DNA from: an uncultured Oscillospiraceae bacterium
GTDB taxonomy: Bacteria > Bacillota > Clostridia > Oscillospirales > Acutalibacteraceae
Assembly (NCBI GenBank): GCA_905198295.1
Contig: CAJKBW010000090.1
Coordinates: forward strand, 1-11,017
Reading direction: 5' to 3'
Length of the DNA: 11,017 nt
The translations under genes and the position numbers were made by a program. The number at the start of each line of letters is the position of its first letter. Within the stretch, counting starts at the first letter, position 1. Shown here piece after piece: positions 7,398-11,017 of this stretch. The notes below the pieces were generated by a model. It was not told the DNA's origin. It was given only the letters and a program-made list of their open reading frames with translations, and searched no databases.

Positions 7398-7540
7398 TTT
7401 CGCTTAAAGAGAACCATCTGCCGCCAAGGGGAAAGTCTGCCTTGATGGTGATGGGTGGATCCATCCACCATGATAGGGGAAAGGGAACTACCCATAAAAA
7501 GGAGCCTATATTACAACAGAAAGACAAATACCCTTTTTAA
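7394..7540 (+). CDS. Possible coupled 48-residue ORF, unknown
   Basis: An ATG at 7394 overlaps the stop of the HTH gene in an ATGA arrangement, and the frame stays open for 48 codons to a TAA at 7538-7540. The product would be basic and His/Lys/Pro-rich (MISLKENHLPPRGK at its start), with no domain that I recognise. There is no ribosome binding site of its own, so it would depend on re-initiation after the HTH gene. A 7-bp inverted repeat (GGTGGAT/ATCCACC) around 7455-7470 lies inside it. It may be a genuine short gene of the element or the decayed start of a longer one. The operon-type overlap is the only real support. Confidence 0.35.
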   Translation: MISLKENHLPPRGKSALMVMGGSIHHDRGKGTTHKKEPILQQKDKYPF

Positions 7541-7613
7541 TGCTGAATAGATAGTCTTCTTTTTGAACACTCGTCATTATATCAGGAAGATCGTTGCTCT
7601 TGCTTAAGCACAA

Positions 7614-7647
7614 ACGAAAACCCAGCTCATTTGAGCTGGGTTTTCGT
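7614..7647. terminator. Strong symmetric hairpin terminator
   Basis: A perfect 16-bp stem ACGAAAACCCAGCTCA/TGAGCTGGGTTTTCGT with a TT spacer has its A- and T-runs built into the stem, so it can act in both directions. It sits between the rightward conjugative genes and the leftward surface-protein gene (stop at 7666). It is therefore well placed as a shared terminator for converging transcripts. Positions 7541-7613 before it hold nothing that I recognise. Confidence 0.88.
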
Positions 7648-7665
7648 GCTGGGATAGGGGATATG

Positions 7666-8862
7666 TCAGGACGCTTTACGTTTCTTAGAATACAGGCCGA
7701 CTCCGGTCAGGCCAGCGCTGGTTAGCGTGAGCAAGGCTAGCCACTGAACGAGGGGGTGACTGCTGTCCCCGGTTTGCGGGGCACTCGTATTTGTGCCTGT
7801 GGTAGTTCCAGGGATGTTCGTGCCTATATCAGTGGTGATCCCTGGTCTGGAGGAGTTGCTTTCTTCCGGACGGCTTACTCCGGTCGCGGGGATTTCCACG
7901 GCGGCTTTTTTATAACCGCAGATTTCGCATTCCTCATGCTTGGATCCGTTCTCTGCGGCCGAGGCTTCCTTGTCTGTCACCCACTTAAAAGTATGGGCGT
8001 TCATTTCCGCCTTTTTACCGCAGGCTGTGCACACATGCCAGTGACTGGAATCGCCGCTGCTCCATGTGTCGGTAAACTGGTGCTCTTTGGCCGGAATTGT
8101 CAGTGCGGAAAGGGTAGTTTCATTTTTGTCCTTATCAAAAACTTTGCCACAAGTTTTGCAGGAATAGTATTCCTCTATCCCGGCATCTTCGCAGGTCGCC
8201 TCGACTCGGCTGTGATGCTCATACTTGTGTTCGTGTTCAATGTAATCACTCAGGGCGAAGGAGGCCAGCCGGATATGCTGACGGTTTACCGTATAGGACA
8301 TGCACAACTCGCCGTCACTATTGTACTGGACGAAGGGATAGAAACAGCTCCCCTTCATATCGGCTTGGAGCACCACTTTGCTCTGAGCCAGATTGTCGGT
8401 GTCGATTTTGAGAATGCCGATATGCTCACGGTCTGTGGGGGCATAAAACAGGAAAAGGCATCCATCATAATAGATGAAGTCGGAGCGAGACTGGCAGACG
8501 CCTACAAGAACCGGTTTCACCCATTCGCCGGTAATCAGGTCATAATAGGTTAGAATCCCGTATTGCGTCCAGTCTTCCTGCCGCACAAAGTAATACGCCT
8601 TATCGTTTAACACATAAACGGCGTTTTCCCACTTGGTGGCATTGGCAAAGCCTGTTCCGTTCGCGCCTTCACTGGGCTGTGCGACATACTCCCAGGTGAT
8701 GAGATCCTTGCTTTTGATAAGGTAGGTGAAATTGCCGCTGTACGATCCCGTATAGTAGTAGGTCTCGCCATTTTCCTCACGGGGGGACAGCTTTTGCATG
8801 ATGCCGATATCGTTAAAGAAGTTTTTATAGCCGATGCGGTTTGCCTTGAGCGCATTCTGCAT
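7666..8862 (-). CDS. Sortase-anchored surface protein, 5'-truncated
   Basis: The 398-residue reading frame ends in a cell-wall sorting signal: APQTG at residues 361-365, a hydrophobic helix (VQWLALLTLTSAGLTGVGL) and a basic tail KKRK. The (A/S/P)PXTG form resembles motifs used by clostridial class B sortases. Residues 1-205 have beta-propeller features (YYYTGSYSGNF, KSKDLITWEYVAQPS, SRSDFIYYDGCLFLFYAPT), suggesting a sialidase- or glycosidase-like fold. Residues 210-330 hold Cys-rich repeats of the kind common on clostridial surface proteins (YSCKTCGKVF, HWHVCTACGKK, HEECEICGYK). There is no signal peptide and no ribosome site before 8862. The frame continues upstream as GYFLFSSSG before a TAA at 8899-8901, so homologous sequence clearly precedes the annotated ATG. 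The gene has lost its 5' half and probably cannot be exported. The exact substrate family of the propeller is uncertain. Confidence 0.8.
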   Translation of the reverse strand: MQNALKANRIGYKNFFNDIGIMQKLSPREENGETYYYTGSYSGNFTYLIKSKDLITWEYVAQPSEGANGTGFANATKWENAVYVLNDKAYYFVRQEDWTQYGILTYYDLITGEWVKPVLVGVCQSRSDFIYYDGCLFLFYAPTDREHIGILKIDTDNLAQSKVVLQADMKGSCFYPFVQYNSDGELCMSYTVNRQHIRLASFALSDYIEHEHKYEHHSRVEATCEDAGIEEYYSCKTCGKVFDKDKNETTLSALTIPAKEHQFTDTWSSGDSSHWHVCTACGKKAEMNAHTFKWVTDKEASAAENGSKHEECEICGYKKAAVEIPATGVSRPEESNSSRPGITTDIGTNIPGTTTGTNTSAPQTGDSSHPLVQWLALLTLTSAGLTGVGLYSKKRKAS

Positions 8863-8881
8863 GCCGCTGGAGCTGAAAAGG

Positions 8882-8904
8882 AAGTAACCAGCTATTTGTT
8901 ACTT
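8882..8904. repeat. 7-bp inverted repeat at the truncation point
   Basis: AAGTAAC (8882-8888) and GTTACTT (8898-8904) form a perfect inverted repeat around a 9-base centre (CAGCTATTT). It lies exactly where the surface-protein frame becomes closed by TAA. The geometry, short inverted arms around a spacer under 10 bases, resembles tyrosine-recombinase core sites. No second copy is visible in the window, so that reading is speculative. Confidence 0.4.
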
Positions 8905-9272
8905 GCCGCTGCCCAATCTTAGCGCCTTTACTGCTGAATGGTTGTCCGCGTTTATTATATATTTTTCCCCTTGCAGGTTCATAGGAAAGTTCTGGAGATT
9001 AAACGTAAGGGGTCGTTTGTAAAACGACGCCATTCAAGCATGTCTTCGGTTTCTTATGCTCACTTCCAAGGGACATGCCCTTTGTACAACGACTTTTTGT
9101 CATCATGCGGCCTAGGTGCCAGGCTTGGCGTTGATAGGGTACTGGATAGCCGTCAGGGCGCTTCATTAAAGGCCGGAGAAATTGAAATGCGGTATACCAT
9201 TCGGATTGACTGCCGGCAAAGCTATCGGCATTATGTAAATCCTCGACGGTTTGCAGAGGACAGCAGTAATAA
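8905..9272. other. Intergenic region without a supportable gene
   Basis: Both strands contain open frames here (for example 8938-9324 plus and 8999-9358 minus), but each runs into the araC terminator hairpin or the araC end, lacks a credible ribosome site and shows no family signature. The region does hold a cluster of short direct and inverted repeats in its left part (9012-9093). I see no promoter for the truncated surface gene. Confidence 0.5.
9012..9093. repeat. Cluster of short direct and inverted repeats
   Basis: TTTGTAAAACGAC (9016-9028) recurs as TTTGTACAACGAC (9081-9093), 12 of 13 bases, with starts 65 bases apart. The first copy also sits in a GTCGTTT/AAACGAC inverted repeat (9012-9028). 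Between the two lies an inverted pair GCATGTC/GACATGC (9038-9044 with 9072-9078). Such mixed repeats suggest a protein-binding or recombination region; no function can be assigned from sequence alone. Confidence 0.4.
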
Positions 9273-9308
9273 AGCAATCCCCTGCGGCGAAAACCGCAGG
9301 GGATTGCT
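9273..9308 (-). terminator. Terminator of the AraC-family gene
   Basis: A perfect 15-bp stem AGCAATCCCCTGCGG/CCGCAGGGGATTGCT with a 6-base loop lies 46 bases beyond the araC-family stop. On the minus strand the bases leaving the hairpin are T-rich (TTTATTA), so it terminates that gene. GACAGCA (9259-9265) could pair alternatively with TGCTGTC (9305-9311). Confidence 0.85.
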
Positions 9309-9354
9309 GTCATGGAGTAATTAACGGGTATGATGAGGATTTGTGGAAAATTTA

Positions 9355-10182
9355 TCATTTGGTATTCGTGCTTTCCGGCCTGTTTCTTTGATTACGAAAA
9401 TTCCGAGGCGAGACTCCGCAGCGGTGTTTGAATAGATTAGAAAAATATTCTGGGTTTTGATAACCTATCGAGTAAGCGATGTCCTCTATATGCAGCGAGG
9501 TATTCAGCAAAAGCTGTTTGGCTATTTCTATCTTAACCTGTATGATATAAGCGTGCGGCGTAATATGATATTGCTTTTGAAAGATCTTAATAATAAAGTC
9601 TTTCGAACGATTAAAGCGGCTGGCTAAGTCCTCAATAGAGTACAGTTTATTTGGCGTATTATCAATTAATGACTTTATAAGAGCAGCTTCGTTACCTTCT
9701 TGAGGCATATTTATGCAGTTCCTCAGACGAATGAGTATGTTATGGAAACAGAGGGTGAACTGTTCCTGACGAAAGGCTTCATCAAGAGGCTGTTTGGCAA
9801 TATCATAAAGCTTAAAAAAGAGTTCCTGTGTTTGTGGCGCATGGAAAACATAGCTTAGTTCTAACTGATAGGCCCGAATCAGTATGGAAGGCAGGTCTCC
9901 GCGAACATTGATAAAGTATTTTATCCAGGGCTCGTCCGGACAACTGTGATAGGTGTGATTGCTGAACAGCGGAAGAAGATATACGTCACCAGCCTTAACA
10001 GTATAAGTATTTCCATTTACTTTGACGGTGCCGCACCCGGAAACGACATACTCCAAAACGGTAACGTCGGATTCTCTGCGGGACTGAAAGTAGGTGCGGT
10101 CACAGTTGGATTGACCGACCAGTTCGCCAAAAAAGGGAACAGGATGGTTAGGCAGAGCAAAGATGTTCAGATCTTCCCACAT
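9355..10182 (-). CDS. AraC family transcriptional regulator with cupin sensor
   Basis: This 275-residue protein has the standard two-part AraC layout. Residues about 15-95 form an effector-binding cupin (SGCGTVKVNGNTYTVKAGDVYLL, then HTYHSCPDEPW). Residues about 175-268 form the double HTH: YSIEDLASRFNRSKDFIIKIFQ, then the signature IEDIAYSIGYQNPEYFSNLF with CGVSPRNFR. Regulators of this type usually sense a sugar or glycoside and activate a neighbouring catabolic operon, but no such operon is adjacent here. The nearest gene is the broken surface protein with a propeller domain. The ATG at 10182 has AAGGAG at 10193-10198, a 10-base spacing. Its own promoter (10237-10265) and terminator (9273-9308) make it a single-gene transcript. 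It is AT-richer than the left half of the window, which fits separate acquisition. It appears intact. Confidence 0.93.
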   Translation of the reverse strand: MWEDLNIFALPNHPVPFFGELVGQSNCDRTYFQSRRESDVTVLEYVVSGCGTVKVNGNTYTVKAGDVYLLPLFSNHTYHSCPDEPWIKYFINVRGDLPSILIRAYQLELSYVFHAPQTQELFFKLYDIAKQPLDEAFRQEQFTLCFHNILIRLRNCINMPQEGNEAALIKSLIDNTPNKLYSIEDLASRFNRSKDFIIKIFQKQYHITPHAYIIQVKIEIAKQLLLNTSLHIEDIAYSIGYQNPEYFSNLFKHRCGVSPRNFRNQRNRPESTNTK

Positions 10183-10236
10183 AGTATGGCAACTCCTTTC
10201 TGGATGCAGACTATTGACGGTTCGGGTACAAACTTT

Positions 10237-10265
10237 ATTTTATAAGATTTTTTTAAAATTGTCCA
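10237..10265 (-). promoter_or_regulatory. Promoter of the AraC-family gene
   Basis: On the minus strand TGGACA (10260-10265), a 17-base spacer and TAAAAT (10237-10242) match sigma-A elements, each one base from consensus. Transcription would begin near 10230, about 47 bases before the ATG. The spacer is A/T-rich, and no clear operator repeat is seen. Confidence 0.65.
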
Positions 10266-10285
10266 GACGATAAAACAGAAGCTTG

Positions 10286-10324
10286 ATGAGAGGATTTCCT
10301 TCTATTTAAAGGAAATCCTCTCAT
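10286..10324 (+). terminator. Terminator hairpin with no gene before it
   Basis: A perfect 16-bp stem ATGAGAGGATTTCCTT/AAGGAAATCCTCTCAT with a 7-base loop is followed by TTTGATTT on the plus strand. Transcripts ending here would have to come from the left on the plus strand, yet the only neighbour is the leftward araC-family gene. It may insulate the araC promoter, or it may be left over from a lost gene. Confidence 0.75.
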
Positions 10325-10718
10325 TTTGATTTGCCTGAAGAAAACTCTTTATGGTTACTCATCCAACTTGGGTAAATTGTTTTTTTCAGGTTTATGCTTA
10401 TTTATATCATGGCGTTCATGAAGACGGTTTGCTATACTGAAAACAGAATTTTGGTCGAAACATAGCGTAGGGGCTTGGTTTGCTGAGATAACGAATGCAG
10501 AGAAAAAACGCAAAAGTAAAACACCTTTCGTTTAGACTGGCGTTATGGTTTTTGCGGCATAGAGAAAATACAGTGTCGATAGCGCCTGAAATAGACAAGT
10601 ATACAAAAGGTGGGAACGTGAGAATAAAGCTCAGAGCGGTATGGGACGGCAGGCTTATCAGAGTTAAATACCTCGACGAGATGTGTGCAACTGTCTTTTC
10701 TGTGCTTCATAGAGGAGG
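10325..10718. other. AT-rich region, no confident gene
   Basis: A 75-codon plus frame (10495-10722) exists, and its second half (residues about 40-75, KGGNVRIKLRAVWDGRLIRV) looks more protein-like than its first. It has no ribosome site and no family that I know. A minus frame covers the same bases. I would not annotate either as a gene. A TATACT box near 10430 has no matching -35. Confidence 0.4.
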
Positions 10719-11017
10719 TTAAAATCGGCATCCGGACCTTTCGCGGAAAACTGCAAAAGTGGGTACTATATTGCTGATTGTACCACTCTGCGCCATTTTG
10801 AGCGGCAGAGCACCAGCAATCATGAACTCCTGATGACCTTCCAGCGCATTGGCTATATGCCGCTCGAAAAGGTAAGAATTTTGGACTTCCCCCTTATCTC
10901 GTTTTAGGATACGGGCAGAAAGAGCAACACCGTTCGCATCTGTTATTTTTTGGTAATGCCGAGGAAAGTCAATTATTCTGGGAGCAATCGGTCTGTTGCT
11001 TGGGCAGCGGGCGGATA
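10719..11017 (+). pseudogene. Frameshifted remnant of an unrecognised gene
   Basis: One frame is open from 10719 to a TAG at 10905 and shows clean coding-like codon choice with few A-ending codons, especially GYYIADCTTLRHFERQ through FQRIGYMPLEK (about 10752-10870). It has no start codon near its beginning, although a good AGAGGAGG ribosome-like site lies at 10711-10717. Near 10870 the protein-like character moves to the frame one base back, which runs open to the window edge (GKNFGLPPYLVLGYGQ, then SHLLFFGNAEESQLFWEQ). The simplest reading is a decayed gene with a frameshift and a lost start. I do not recognise the family and assign no function; the true extent beyond the right edge is unknown. 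Confidence 0.35.

Noticed and set aside
8938..9358. Plus and minus open frames between the surface gene and araC
   Set aside because: Each runs through the araC terminator hairpin, lacks a ribosome site and has no recognisable domain; the region's repeats explain it better as non-coding.
10712..11017. Reading UGA as Trp would join one frame across three TGA codons into a longer protein
   Set aside because: All other genes in the window use TGA or TAA as normal stops, and the competing frame has better codon choice over the same bases. A frameshifted remnant is simpler.
1..11017. CRISPR array, tRNA or rRNA genes
   Set aside because: No regularly spaced repeats and no tRNA- or rRNA-like segments were seen on either strand by eye.

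Overview
The window looks like a stretch of a GC-rich Firmicutes genome, probably a gut Clostridia of the Oscillospiraceae kind. This is inferred from strong purine-rich ribosome binding sites, sigma-A type promoters, a clostridial-type conjugation protein and a sortase-type wall anchor. It reads as a mosaic of three compositional blocks.

Block 1 (1 to about 5590, GC-rich) is ordinary chromosomal gene content. nagA (N-acetylglucosamine-6-phosphate deacetylase) and an apbE lipoprotein flavin transferase lie on the minus strand. A divergent intergenic region with a promoter facing each way separates apbE from a membrane protein of the O-antigen ligase/polymerase family on the plus strand. The plus-strand gene has a long leader that can fold into a closed three-way structure. 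A DegV-family fatty-acid-binding protein follows with its own promoter and a clean intrinsic terminator. Next come the first 54 codons of an ABC exporter, which then breaks off.

Block 2 (about 5590-7540, intermediate GC) is a fragment of an integrative conjugative element. It holds a VirD4/TraG coupling ATPase that lacks its N-terminal part and starts just before the Walker A motif, an overlapping winged-helix/HTH protein, and a possible ATGA-coupled 48-codon ORF. The ABC and VirD4 genes are both cut at the same point, with no visible element end. This suggests a deletion or illegitimate join, or a chimeric assembly, rather than a clean insertion.

Block 3 (about 7600-11017, AT-richer towards the right) starts with a strong hairpin terminator. 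A minus-strand surface protein gene follows, with a beta-propeller-like N-terminal part, Cys-rich repeats and an APQTG sortase signal, but without a 5' end or signal peptide. Its truncation point is close to small inverted and direct repeats. An intact AraC-family regulator with its own promoter and terminator comes next. The last about 690 bases hold no intact gene that I recognise, only open frames that look like a frameshifted remnant. The cassette-like pieces, broken genes and orphan terminators mark the right half as an eroded accessory region. I did not find a clearly new system; the best leads are the structured leader at 2635-2711, the join at about 5582-5592, and the truncated surface gene with repeats beside it.
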